From an uncultured Collinsella sp. (GTDB lineage Bacteria; Actinomycetota; Coriobacteriia; Coriobacteriales; Coriobacteriaceae), in assembly GCA_900752215.1 (NCBI GenBank), contig CAADUO010000021.1, positions 1 through 15,131 on the forward strand: a stretch of DNA of 15,131 nucleotides, in the 5' to 3' direction. The notes below the pieces were generated by a model that saw nothing but the letters and a program-made list of their open reading frames with translations, was not told the DNA's origin and made no database searches. Position 1 is the first letter of the stretch, and the number at the start of each line of letters is the position of its first letter. The translations under genes were made by a program, and so were the position numbers. Positions 1 through 6,443 of this stretch are shown here, in pieces.

Positions 1-22
1 CCGACCGATTGCAAGCGGTCGG
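1..22. repeat. short GC-rich hairpin at window edge
   Basis: A perfect 7-bp inverted repeat (CCGACCG at 1-7, CGGTCGG at 16-22) encloses an 8-nt loop. No T-run follows on the + strand. It may be part of a terminator for a gene left of the window or part of the structured stretch at 1-207. A smaller GCCA/TGGC stem follows at 27-37. Confidence 0.4.
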
Positions 23-67
23 CGGGGCCATTGTGGCTCTTGACAGCGGATTGGGTCATATGAGCGA

Positions 68-166
68 AAGCCCGCCCGAGCGAGCAAGGGGCCTTGAAAC
101 GAGACGGCATTGACCTTCTGGTCATGCCGCCGAAGTTGAAAGGCAGATTGCCGCTCTGGCGGGCTT
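68..166. repeat. nested inverted repeat (outer arms plus inner hairpin)
   Basis: The outer arms, 68-82 and 152-166, are inverted copies of AAGCCCGCC-n-GAGCG matching at 14 of 15 positions. Inside them lies a second hairpin, CGGCATtGACC (105-115) against GGTCATGCCG (120-129), with a 4-nt TTCT loop and one bulged T. No coding sequence overlaps it. It lies downstream of the cyuA-like gene. Read on the minus strand, the outer stem ends in GGGCGGGCTTTCGC, so it could act as a terminator. The outer-arm-plus-inner-hairpin layout recalls the element at 7777-7902, though the sequences differ. Confidence 0.5.
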
Positions 167-179
167 GCAGCGTCGACTG

Positions 180-207
180 GTTACGCGGTTTGGTAAAACC
201 GCGTAAC
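180..207 (-). terminator. hairpin abutting the cyuA-like stop codon
   Basis: A perfect 12-bp stem (GTTACGCGGTTT at 180-191 with AAACCGCGTAAC at 196-207) has a 4-nt loop. The first base of the stem on the minus strand is the last base of the TAG stop of the upstream gene. No U-tract follows, so it may protect the 3' end rather than be a classical intrinsic terminator. Confidence 0.5.
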
Positions 208-1526
208 TAACAAACCTGGGTTTTACCGATCATGATGTTGAGGATCTCGACGTCAGTATCTTTCATACCCACACGGCCCACGTAGCCCATGCTGGCGATT
301 GTCTGCTCAACGGTATCCTGGATCAGGCCCTCGCCGGCGCGGAAGCCGCGACCCTGCATGGCCATATCATGGCCCAGAATCGCCGCATCGACGGCAGCCG
401 AGATCTTGGCGGCGCAGCTCGCTTTGGCGCCGTCGCACACGATGCCGCCCACGTTACCGAGCGTATTCGAGACCGTCGCGCCAATCTGCTCGCGCGTGCC
501 ACCGCACAGCCAGGTAATCGCGGCGCCGGCGCCGCACGCGGCGCAAATAGCACCGCAAAACGCCGAGAGCGCACCAATATAGCTCTTGATATGCACGGCG
601 ATAAGATCGGACAGCATCACGGCGCGCACCAGGCGCTCGTGGTCGCAACGCAGGTACTCGGCATACTCCATGACGGGCAACGCGCAGGTAATACCTTGAT
701 TGCCCGAGCCGCACACAATGGCGACCGGCAGCGCGCAACCGTTCATGCGGGCGTCGGACCCGGCGGCTGCACGGGCACGGGCACGGCAGGCGACGTCATC
801 GGCACGAGCACCCAGCAGCGTACGACCCACCTCGGCGCCCCAAGCGTGCGCAAGGCCCTCGGCACTGATTGCGCCATTCAGCTCAATCTGACGCTCAACG
901 GCAGCGCGGGCGTCCTCAATGTCACCGTCCTCGATAAAGTCGATGATGGTCTCAATCGACATGGGCGTATCGGCGTTATCTGCCGCCCGCTCGGCCACGA
1001 CGCGCTCGGCGCAGGCGGCACACTCCCCCGCCGACTTGCCGCACACCGGAATACCGTCGAGGGTATGGCACGTGACATTGGTGTGGTGGTCGGTAATCTC
1101 GACGACCGCGGTATGGCCCCCGGCCGTCGCAGTCACCTTGATGTAGAGGTTGGGCACACCCTCGACAAGCGACACATCGCAGTAGCCGGCGTCGGCGAGG
1201 AGCTCGGTCACGCGAGCCCGATCTTCGTCGTCAACGCTCTCGAGCACCTCGAGAGCGCTCTTGGCGTCGCCGCCCACGGCACCCAGCACGGCCGCGGCTT
1301 CAATACCGTGCATACCGCCCGAGTTGGGCACGGTCACGCTCTTGACGTTCTTGATGATGTTGCCCGAGCATGCAACATCCATATGATCGGGTTCGCAACC
1401 GAGCGTCTGACTCGCCAGCGCCGCTGCATAGGCAACGGCAATGGGCTCGGTGCAGCCGAGTGCACAGACAAGCTCGCGGTTCAAAACATCGCAAAACGCG
1501 GCATCACGAAGGGAATCGGTAGGCAT
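207..1526 (-). CDS. cyuA: L-cysteine desulfidase-like protein (CyuA / UPF0597 family)
   Basis: This 439-residue protein belongs to the serine dehydratase alpha-like UPF0597 family (YhaM/CyuA). Characterised members use an oxygen-sensitive Fe-S cluster to split L-cysteine into pyruvate, ammonia and sulfide in the cytoplasm. Visible family motifs are LGCTEP around Cys25, CGSGNQG at 272-278, the Cys-rich GAICAACGAG at 325-334, and VCDGAKASCAAK at 363-374. The likely cluster ligands lie among these cysteines. Length is usual for the family (about 430-440). The ATG at 1526 follows AGGAG with a 6-nt spacer. It stands alone, divergent from rpiB across 272 bp. It is unusually rich in cysteine (22 residues). 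Assignment to the family is strong. The exact substrate, cysteine versus another small amino acid, is inferred. Confidence 0.85.
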   Translation of the reverse strand: MPTDSLRDAAFCDVLNRELVCALGCTEPIAVAYAAALASQTLGCEPDHMDVACSGNIIKNVKSVTVPNSGGMHGIEAAAVLGAVGGDAKSALEVLESVDDEDRARVTELLADAGYCDVSLVEGVPNLYIKVTATAGGHTAVVEITDHHTNVTCHTLDGIPVCGKSAGECAACAERVVAERAADNADTPMSIETIIDFIEDGDIEDARAAVERQIELNGAISAEGLAHAWGAEVGRTLLGARADDVACRARARAAAGSDARMNGCALPVAIVCGSGNQGITCALPVMEYAEYLRCDHERLVRAVMLSDLIAVHIKSYIGALSAFCGAICAACGAGAAITWLCGGTREQIGATVSNTLGNVGGIVCDGAKASCAAKISAAVDAAILGHDMAMQGRGFRAGEGLIQDTVEQTIASMGYVGRVGMKDTDVEILNIMIGKTQVC

Positions 1527-1581
1527 AGGTATCTCCTGCTTGCATAACGGGCTAGGCTCTCAAAAAATGTTAGCTCCTTTA

Positions 1582-1601
1582 TTTGATAACAATGCATCAA
1601 A
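1582..1601. promoter_or_regulatory. interrupted palindrome upstream of the cyuA-like gene
   Basis: TTTGAT (1582-1587) and ATCAAA (1596-1601) form a perfect inverted repeat around 8 nt, 56-75 bases upstream of the cyuA-like start. The half-sites resemble FNR halves, but the 8-nt gap is wrong for FNR (normally 4). A regulator site is possible. No convincing sigma-70 promoter was placed for this gene. Confidence 0.3.
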
Positions 1602-1700
1602 AACCGCAACCATGGTTCCGGCGGACGGCGCTCAAGCGCAAACTGACGACATTCATTCACGAGAAGCCAGTCTTGTTGCCTGCTAAAGCGTTTGACCAAA

Positions 1701-1716
1701 AAACGCTCGAGCGTTT
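1701..1716. promoter_or_regulatory. perfect 16-bp palindrome, candidate operator of rpiB
   Basis: AAACGCTCGAGCGTTT is a perfect 16-bp palindrome centred on CG, a layout common for LacI-family operators. A third half-site, AGCGTTT, lies at 1687-1693, in the same orientation as 1710-1716 and 23 bp upstream of it. The palindrome ends 15 bases before the candidate -10 of rpiB, so a bound protein would cover the -35 region. No regulator gene is in the window. Confidence 0.45.
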
Positions 1717-1731
1717 ACGCAAAAGTCGCGC

Positions 1732-1737
1732 TATCAT
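1732..1737 (+). promoter_or_regulatory. candidate -10 box of the rpiB promoter
   Basis: TATCAT matches the sigma-70 -10 consensus at 5 of 6 positions, 61 bases before the rpiB start. No good -35 lies at 16-18 nt. A TTGACC at 1692-1697 is too far for this -10. Use of this box is inferred. Confidence 0.4.
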
Positions 1738-1798
1738 GCAGTCGAACGCGGTAAACACCTTTAGCATTTGCGCCGCACAGACCAGAGAGGAACCATCC

Positions 1799-2266
1799 AT
1801 GAAGATCGGTATCGGTAACGACCACGCCGCCGTCGAGCTCAAGAACATCATCTCCGAGCACCTGAAGGAGCGCGGCTGCGAGGTCGTGAACTTTGGCACC
1901 GACACCTCCGAGAGCTTTGACTACCCCATCGCCGGCTACAAGGTGGGTAAGGCCGTTGCCAACGGTGACGTCGACCTGGGCATCCTCATCTGTGGCACCG
2001 GTGTCGGGATTAGCCTGGCTGCCAACAAGGTCGAGGGCGTACGCGCCGTCGTGTGCTCCGAGCCCTTCAGCGCCAAGCTCTCCCGCATGCACAACAATAC
2101 CAACGTGCTCGCCTTTGGCGCCCGAGTCGTTGGCTCCGAGCTCGCCAAGATGATTGTCGACGAGTGGCTCGACGCCGAGTTTGAGGGCGGTCGTCACGAG
2201 CGTCGCGTTAACCTCCTCAACGAGATCGACCACACGCGCGGCCTCAAGGTCGTCGATGAGGCCTAA
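1799..2266 (+). CDS. rpiB: ribose-5-phosphate isomerase B
   Basis: RpiB interconverts ribose 5-phosphate and ribulose 5-phosphate in the non-oxidative pentose phosphate pathway. The 155-residue product is typical in length for the RpiB/LacA/LacB family. Visible motifs are the N-terminal NDHAA (Asp8, His9), the GILICGTGVGIS loop with the catalytic Cys65 and Thr67, and RMHNN with His98. The ATG at 1799 follows AGAGAGG with an 8-nt spacer. The frame is open back to 1583, but those 72 extra codons have no family similarity and no ribosome-binding site, so they were excluded. It is a single-gene unit, convergent with ndk. A related sugar isomerase such as an allose- or galactose-6-phosphate isomerase is possible but less likely for a lone gene. 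Confidence 0.93.
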   Translation: MKIGIGNDHAAVELKNIISEHLKERGCEVVNFGTDTSESFDYPIAGYKVGKAVANGDVDLGILICGTGVGISLAANKVEGVRAVVCSEPFSAKLSRMHNNTNVLAFGARVVGSELAKMIVDEWLDAEFEGGRHERRVNLLNEIDHTRGLKVVDEA

Positions 2267-2293
2267 ACCACTCAGTGCCACAAGCTAACAGCA

Positions 2294-2328
2294 GGGGCCC
2301 GCTCGGAACTCATGACCGAACGGGCCCC
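2294..2328 (+). terminator. rpiB terminator hairpin
   Basis: The stem is GGGGCCCG (2294-2301) with CGGGCCCC (2321-2328), extended by TCGG/CCGA after one mismatch, with a 9-nt loop. It starts 27 bases after the rpiB stop. The T-run is weak and delayed (GGTTTTGG at 2335-2342). Confidence 0.7.
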
Positions 2329-2349
2329 CGCATAGGTTTTGGAATAAAA

Positions 2350-2379
2350 GGGCGCCGCGGATGGAGTTCCGCGGCGCCC
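2350..2379 (-). terminator. ndk terminator
   Basis: A perfect 11-bp stem, GGGCGCCGCGG (2350-2360) with CCGCGGCGCCC (2369-2379), has an 8-nt loop. On the minus strand it is followed by TTTTATT. It lies 38 bases past the ndk stop. Together with 2294-2328 it insulates the convergent rpiB and ndk. Confidence 0.85.
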
Positions 2380-2417
2380 AAGCCACACGCTAACAGCTTT
2401 AAGGAGTCAAAGCTGGT

Positions 2418-2822
2418 TTAGCCAAAGAAGCGATTGATCTCAATCTCGGCGTTCTCCAGGCAGTCGGAGCCGTGGATCACGTTGGCGTTGACATCGACAG
2501 CGAAGTCGCCGCGGATGGTACCAGGAGCAGCGTCAAGCGGATTAGTAGCGCCCATGAGGGTGCGCATCTTAGCAACAGCGGAGAGACCGGAAACGACCAT
2601 CTTGACGACCGGACCGCTCGTCATAAAGTCACAGAGACCGCCAAAGAAGGGCTTGTCGGCCAGATGGGCGTAGTGCTCCTCGACGGTAGCGCGCTCGAGC
2701 GTGGTCATCTCCATGCGCTCGATGACAAGGCCGCTGCGCTCGATGCGAGCAACAATCTCGCCGATCTTGCGGTCGCGCACGGCGTCGGGCTTAATCATGA
2801 TGAAGGTCTTCTCGATAGCCAT
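2418..2822 (-). CDS. ndk: nucleoside-diphosphate kinase
   Basis: Ndk transfers the terminal phosphate of ATP to nucleoside diphosphates through a phospho-histidine, balancing NTP and dNTP pools in the cytoplasm. The 134-residue product has the family N-terminus (KTFIMIKPDAV), the YAHLADKPFF segment at 51-60, the GATNPLDAAPGTIRGDF nucleotide-binding stretch at 91-107, and the active-site NVIHGSD with His117. Length is standard for a bacterial Ndk. The start at 2822 is chosen because AAAGG lies 7 nt upstream and the family N-terminus begins there. An upstream in-frame ATG at 2864 would add 14 unrelated residues. It is monocistronic, with its own promoter and terminator. Confidence 0.97.
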   Translation of the reverse strand: MAIEKTFIMIKPDAVRDRKIGEIVARIERSGLVIERMEMTTLERATVEEHYAHLADKPFFGGLCDFMTSGPVVKMVVSGLSAVAKMRTLMGATNPLDAAPGTIRGDFAVDVNANVIHGSDCLENAEIEINRFFG

Positions 2823-2885
2823 AAGGTAGCCTTTCAAGTAGGTTCGCGCGTGCCCAAGTCCCATTCCGGCACCCGCCTGGACTGC

Positions 2886-2914
2886 ATCGTAACAGAGTTT
2901 TAGCTGCAGTTAAA
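2886..2914 (-). promoter_or_regulatory. candidate ndk promoter
   Basis: On the minus strand TACGAT (2891-2886) is a -10 with four consensus matches. TTTAAC (2914-2909) lies at a 17-nt spacing as a weak -35. The predicted start is near 2879, giving a leader of about 57 nt. The same TACGAT -10 recurs before the M18 peptidase and the membrane-protein gene. Confidence 0.45.
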
Positions 2915-2924
2915 CAAAAAGCTG

Positions 2925-2956
2925 TTTATTGAAACGTTGCAATTTATTGAAGCGTT
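2925..2956. repeat. tandem 14-bp direct repeats upstream of ndk promoter
   Basis: TTTATTGAAACGTT (2925-2938) and TTTATTGAAGCGTT (2943-2956) differ at one base and repeat with an 18-bp period. They lie just upstream of the ndk -35 candidate, at about -46 to -77. The first copy is also the left part of a near-palindrome, TTGaAACGTTgCAA. A transcription-factor site is plausible. Confidence 0.45.
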
Positions 2957-3127
2957 CCATATGTGTCACTTCTGTTTCGAAGCTCGATTAGAGTACCATC
3001 CTGCTGCCCATCAACCGCATCGAGCAGAGCAGACGGTCGGTTGCCGCCCGCGAACGTACCCCCTTCACAACCTGCCCAAAGGTCCTACAGAACTTCTCGA
3101 CAAGCCCCTCCCCCATAGCAACAAAAT

Positions 3128-3155
3128 ACGGACGCCCACATCAGCAGACGCCCGT
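3128..3155 (-). terminator. argH terminator
   Basis: In the minus-strand RNA, ACGGGCGTCTGC (3155-3144) pairs over 12 positions with GTGGGCGTCCGT (3139-3128) around a 4-nt TGAT loop, allowing G-U wobbles. ATTTTGTT follows. The wobbles pair only in the minus-strand RNA, which fits termination of argH 52 bases past its stop. The rest of 2865-3207 holds the ndk promoter region and no gene I can support. Confidence 0.75.
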
Positions 3156-3207
3156 AAAGCAAAAAATGATTCCTCAATAAATGGCAAAAACGGCTTCGGC
3201 CAAACCC

Positions 3208-4638
3208 TTACTTTACCCCGTGGCCCATCTCGACGACCTTGGTCAGCGATCCAAACACGCCCTCGTCGGCCACGAGCTGTGCCTCGGCGCGCTCAAGCTG
3301 CACGGCAACGGCGGCAAGGGCGGTACCGCCCTCGGTCGTACGCGCGGCGACAATTGAGGGGATGTCGAGCGCCTCGGTAATGTCGTGCTCAAAGAGCGGG
3401 CTTGCCTCCTGGAACACCTCAAACGGCAGGTCCTCAAGATTGCAGCCACGCTTCTCACACATCAGGACCAGATGGCCCACCACGGCATGTGCCTCGCGGA
3501 ACGGCAGACCACGCTTAGCCAGGTAATCGGCAACATCGGTAGCGGCAAGGTGCCCCACGCCGCACTCGCGCGCCATGGCATCCTCGTTGACGGTCCAGGT
3601 CGAAATCATACCGGCCATAACCGACAGGCACTGCATGAGCGTATGGGCGGTATCGAGCGCACCCTCCTTGTCCTCCTGCAAGTCCTTGTTATAGGCGAGC
3701 GGCAAGCCCTTCATGGTCACGAGCAGCTGCACCAGGTTGCCATAGACTCGGCCGCTCTTGCCGCGGATAAGCTCGGCAAAGTCGGGGTTCTTCTTCTGAG
3801 GCATGATAGACGAGCCGGTGGAGTACGAGTCGGAAAGCGTGATAAAGCCAAATTCGGAGCTCGACCACAGCACGATCTCCTCGGAAAGACGCGACAGGTG
3901 CATGGCCATGACGGAGCCGGCGTAATGCAGATCGAGCAGGAAATCGCGGTCGGAAACCGCATCGAGCGAGTTGGGAATCACGCCCGCAAAGCCAAGCTCG
4001 GCAGCCGTCATCTGACGATCGAGCGGATAGCTCGTACCGGCAAGCGCGGCAGCACCCAACGGGCAGTTGTCGGCGGCATCAAAGGCGGCCTTCAGGCGCG
4101 TAAAGTCGCGCGCGAACATCCAGGAATACGCCAGCAGATGATGCGACAGCAGCACGGGCTGAGCGTGCTGCATGTGCGTGTAGCCCGGCAGAATCACCTT
4201 GTCGTACTTCTTGGCCGCATCCACCAGCACATGGCGCAGCTCAAGATTGGCCTCCATGAGCTCCTTGGCCAGCGCCTTGACGCCCAGGCGTGTGTCGGTC
4301 GCCACCTGGTCGTTGCGCGAACGCCCGGTATGCAAGCGCTTACCGGCCTCGCCGATGCGACGCGTCAGCTCGCTCTCGATGGACATATGAATGTCTTCGT
4401 CGTTGATGTCGAAGGTGAAGTTGCCGGCATCGATATCCTGTTCGATTCCGGTCAGGCCCTTGGCAATCGCCTGCTCGTCCTCGGCACTGATGATGCCCTG
4501 AGCCGCCAGCATTTTGGCATGCGCCTTAGAGCCGGCGATATCCTGCTTATAGAGATGTTTGTCGACCGGCAACGACGCGCCAAACTCCTGCGTGACCTCG
4601 GCCACGCCTGCCTCAAAACGACCGCCCCAAAGAGCCAT
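3208..4638 (-). CDS. argH: argininosuccinate lyase
   Basis: ArgH splits argininosuccinate into arginine and fumarate, the last step of arginine biosynthesis. The 476-residue product belongs to the fumarase/aspartase superfamily. Motifs are HTGRSRNDQ at 103-111, GYTHMQHAQP at 152-161 with the catalytic-region histidines, and the signature GSSIMPQKKNPD at 275-286 on the mobile serine loop. It is slightly longer than E. coli ArgH. The start at 4638 (MALWGGRFEAG) follows AAAGGGG with an 8-nt spacer; the open frame extends to 4713 without family similarity. It lies on the same strand as argG, with a small ORF and about 520 bp between them. A possible own -10 on the minus strand (TAAAAC within GTGTAAAACT, around 4730) is weak. 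Confidence 0.97.
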   Translation of the reverse strand: MALWGGRFEAGVAEVTQEFGASLPVDKHLYKQDIAGSKAHAKMLAAQGIISAEDEQAIAKGLTGIEQDIDAGNFTFDINDEDIHMSIESELTRRIGEAGKRLHTGRSRNDQVATDTRLGVKALAKELMEANLELRHVLVDAAKKYDKVILPGYTHMQHAQPVLLSHHLLAYSWMFARDFTRLKAAFDAADNCPLGAAALAGTSYPLDRQMTAAELGFAGVIPNSLDAVSDRDFLLDLHYAGSVMAMHLSRLSEEIVLWSSSEFGFITLSDSYSTGSSIMPQKKNPDFAELIRGKSGRVYGNLVQLLVTMKGLPLAYNKDLQEDKEGALDTAHTLMQCLSVMAGMISTWTVNEDAMARECGVGHLAATDVADYLAKRGLPFREAHAVVGHLVLMCEKRGCNLEDLPFEVFQEASPLFEHDITEALDIPSIVAARTTEGGTALAAVAVQLERAEAQLVADEGVFGSLTKVVEMGHGVK

Positions 4639-4756
4639 GGAACCGTCCCCTTTCTCCAAATACCAAAACAAGCGCCCAAAGCAATGCGCCATATCGCTAA
4701 AGCGTTTTTTCAACCGCTAGTTTTACACATTCCCCACCGTGTGCGGAGCCATGTAG

Positions 4757-4927
4757 CTAATTTGCAAAGAAGTGACGCGCCATGCACTTGGCGCCCAACG
4801 TCTCCCTCCGGATGTTGCCCTGCGAACCATCGATCCAGGCCTTCAGGCTCATGGGAACGTCTTCGACCTTTGCGGCATCGAACTCGGGCGCGAGGGCAAG
4901 TAAAGCATGCGCGATAGCATTGAACAT
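4757..4927 (-). CDS. 56-residue protein of unknown function between argG and argH
   Basis: I do not recognise this protein. The ORF starts with ATG at 4927 after an excellent ribosome-binding site (GAGGAG, 8-nt spacer, in a TATATATATGAGGAG context) and ends at TAG 4757-4759. The product begins MFNAIAHALLALAPEF, carries WIDGSQGNIRRE at 31-42, and ends KCMARHFFAN. It has a hydrophobic first third, no clear transmembrane helix or signal peptide, and one Cys. It lies 118 bp before argH and 233 bp after argG, same strand. I see no convincing promoter of its own, so read-through from argG is likely. It could be a small conserved protein linked to arginine synthesis or a remnant. Composition and ribosome-binding site make chance less likely. 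Confidence 0.6.
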   Translation of the reverse strand: MFNAIAHALLALAPEFDAAKVEDVPMSLKAWIDGSQGNIRRETLGAKCMARHFFAN

Positions 4928-4977
4928 AATGGATACTCCTCATATATATAGGCGCAGAGCCGCCAAATTAATAGAAG

Positions 4978-5007
4978 GAGCCCCGCCGGACAACCCCGGC
5001 GGGGCTC
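4978..5007 (-). terminator. strong hairpin between argG and the small ORF
   Basis: A perfect 12-bp stem, GAGCCCCGCCGG (4978-4989) with CCGGCGGGGCTC (4996-5007), has a 6-nt loop. On the minus strand it is followed by CTTCTATTAATTTG, a poor U-tract. It lies about 150 bases after the argG stop and 50 before the small ORF. It may terminate argG partially, or stabilise its 3' end while allowing read-through to the small ORF and argH. Confidence 0.6.
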
Positions 5008-5117
5008 GGACTCAGCCGCAGACACGGCATCATATATGCGGGCGGAACGTAGGGGCCACCGATGTTAAGAAGTGTCAGCAAGCATAACGAAAGGTAGGGA
5101 CCCCGTGCGCCCGTTAT

Positions 5118-5145
5118 GTATCACGCGGATGGGCCGCGCGGATAC
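5118..5145 (-). repeat. imperfect hairpin just after argG
   Basis: GTATC-ACGCGG (5118-5128) and CCGCGCGGATAC (5134-5145) pair over 11 positions with one bulge around a 5-nt loop. It lies 16 bases after the argG stop with no U-run. A role in argG mRNA 3'-end stability is possible. Otherwise I see nothing between 5008 and 5117. Confidence 0.3.
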
Positions 5146-5160
5146 CAAGGGAAGGAGGCG

Positions 5161-6387
5161 CTAGGCCTGGGCGGCAGCAGAGCTGGGGCCCTGGACCTTT
5201 GCCCACGTCTTGAGCGACAGCGTATCAATCTCGATAAAGCCGGCGCTGGCCTTCTCGTCAAACGTGGTGTCGCGGTCGTAGGTAGCCAGACCGTAGTCGT
5301 AGAGGCTGAAGGGGCTCTTGCGGCCGACGACATGGCAGTTGCCCTTAAAGAACTTCAGACGGACAGTGCCGGTCACGAACTTCTGGGTATCGGCCATAAA
5401 GGCATCGAGCGCGTTTTTGAGCGGGCTGTACCACTGGCCGTTGTACACGGCGGTGGCCCAATCCTGCTCGAGCTTGATCTTGGTCTTGAGCAGGTCGCCC
5501 TCGACGCAGATGTCCTCGAGCGCCTTGTGGGCAGTGATGAGCGTCAGGGCTCCGGGAACCTCATAGCACTCACGGCTCTTGAGGCCCACCAGACGATCCT
5601 CGACCAGATCGAGGCGGCCAAAGCCATTGTCGCCGGAGATCTTGTTGAGGGCGATGACGATCTCGGAGAGCTTCATCTTCTTGCCGTCGACGGCGACGGG
5701 CTTGCCGGCCTCAAACTCAATCTCGGTGTAGGTCGGGGTGTCCGGCGTGTCCTCGGGGTTCTTGGTCATAACCCAAGCGTCGTCGAGCGGCTCGTTCCAG
5801 GGATCCTCCAGATGGCCGCACTCAATGGCACGACCCCACAGGTTGTCGTCGATGGAGTAGGGGTTGTCGTTGGCACCCTCGGGAACCGGCACGTTGTGGG
5901 CGTGGGCATAGGCGACCTCGTCGGGACGGCACTTCAGGTCCCACTCGCGAACCGGGGCGATAACCTTGAGCTCGGGGTCGAGGGCCTTGACGGCAGCCTC
6001 AAAACGAACCTGGTCGTTACCCTTGCCGGTGCAGCCGTGGGCGACGTAGGTCGCGCCAAACTCGTGAGCGACCTCGACGAGCTTCTTGGCGAGCAGCGGG
6101 CGGGAAAGAGCGGAGAGCAGTGGGTACTTGTTCTCGTACATGGAGTTTGCGGCGATGGCCTTAGTCAGGAACTCATCGGAGAACTCGTCGCGCAGGTCGA
6201 GCACCTGGCAATCGAGAACGCCCAGGTCGAGCGCCTTCTGCTTCTTGGCATCCAGGCCGGTCTCCTCCTGGCCCACGTTGCCGCAGACGCAAACGACATC
6301 GAGATTCTTCTCGTCCTGGAGCCACTTGACACATACGGATGTATCAAGACCACCGGAATATGCGAGAACGACTTTTTCCTTGCTCAT
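5161..6387 (-). CDS. argG: argininosuccinate synthase
   Basis: ArgG condenses citrulline and aspartate with ATP to argininosuccinate, the penultimate step of arginine synthesis. The 408-residue product has the N-terminal PP-loop AYSGGLDTS (9-17) that binds ATP, the YENKYPLLSALSRP segment (84-97), the GATYVAHGCTGKGNDQVRFE substrate-binding stretch (111-130), and GRAIECGHLEDPWNEP further on. Length is standard for the short bacterial form. The start at 6387 (MSKEKVVLAYSGG) follows AAAGG with an 8-nt spacer; an upstream in-frame ATG at 6438 lacks support. Its product feeds ArgH, encoded downstream on the same strand. An Arg-rich leader ORF and switching hairpins lie upstream. Confidence 0.97.
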   Translation of the reverse strand: MSKEKVVLAYSGGLDTSVCVKWLQDEKNLDVVCVCGNVGQEETGLDAKKQKALDLGVLDCQVLDLRDEFSDEFLTKAIAANSMYENKYPLLSALSRPLLAKKLVEVAHEFGATYVAHGCTGKGNDQVRFEAAVKALDPELKVIAPVREWDLKCRPDEVAYAHAHNVPVPEGANDNPYSIDDNLWGRAIECGHLEDPWNEPLDDAWVMTKNPEDTPDTPTYTEIEFEAGKPVAVDGKKMKLSEIVIALNKISGDNGFGRLDLVEDRLVGLKSRECYEVPGALTLITAHKALEDICVEGDLLKTKIKLEQDWATAVYNGQWYSPLKNALDAFMADTQKFVTGTVRLKFFKGNCHVVGRKSPFSLYDYGLATYDRDTTFDEKASAGFIEIDTLSLKTWAKVQGPSSAAAQA

Positions 6388-6415
6388 GGCTGTTTCCTTT
6401 CGCCCTTGGTAGCTA

Positions 6416-6443
6416 ATTAGAACATCGGTCAGTTGCAAGTCAC
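6416..6443 (-). promoter_or_regulatory. weak promoter candidate close to argG
   Basis: On the minus strand an extended -10, TGtTCTAAT, reads 6424-6416, with GTGACT (6443-6438) as a partial -35 at 16-nt spacing. A start near 6409 would give a 22-nt leader and bypass the leader peptide. It may be a second promoter or chance. Confidence 0.3.

Noticed and set aside
369..1547. Long + strand ORF (392 codons) opposite the cyuA-like gene
   Set aside because: It is an antisense shadow of a clear family member in a GC-rich codon pattern. The product has low-complexity Arg/Ala/Gly/His composition and no ribosome-binding site.
1583..1798. 72-codon N-terminal extension of rpiB
   Set aside because: It has no ribosome-binding site at its start, no family similarity, and it would read through the palindrome and promoter. 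The ATG at 1799 has a good site and the canonical RpiB N-terminus.
2988..3116. 42-codon minus-strand ORF between ndk and the argH terminator
   Set aside because: There is no ribosome-binding site, and the start sits directly after the U-run of the argH terminator with no promoter.
1682..4707. The 12-mer GCTAAAGCGTTT at both 1682-1693 and 4696-4707, as a shared regulon site
   Set aside because: Several repeated 12-mers are expected by chance in 15 kb. Orientation relative to the nearby genes (rpiB, argH) also differs.
3385..4917. Long + strand ORF (510 codons) opposite argH
   Set aside because: It lies antisense to argH, which is certain from its motifs. The predicted protein is His/Arg/Gln-rich with no recognisable domain.
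5116..6420. Long + strand ORF (434 codons) opposite argG
   Set aside because: It is an antisense shadow of argG. The Leu/Val/Gly-rich composition is what reverse frames of GC-rich genes produce.
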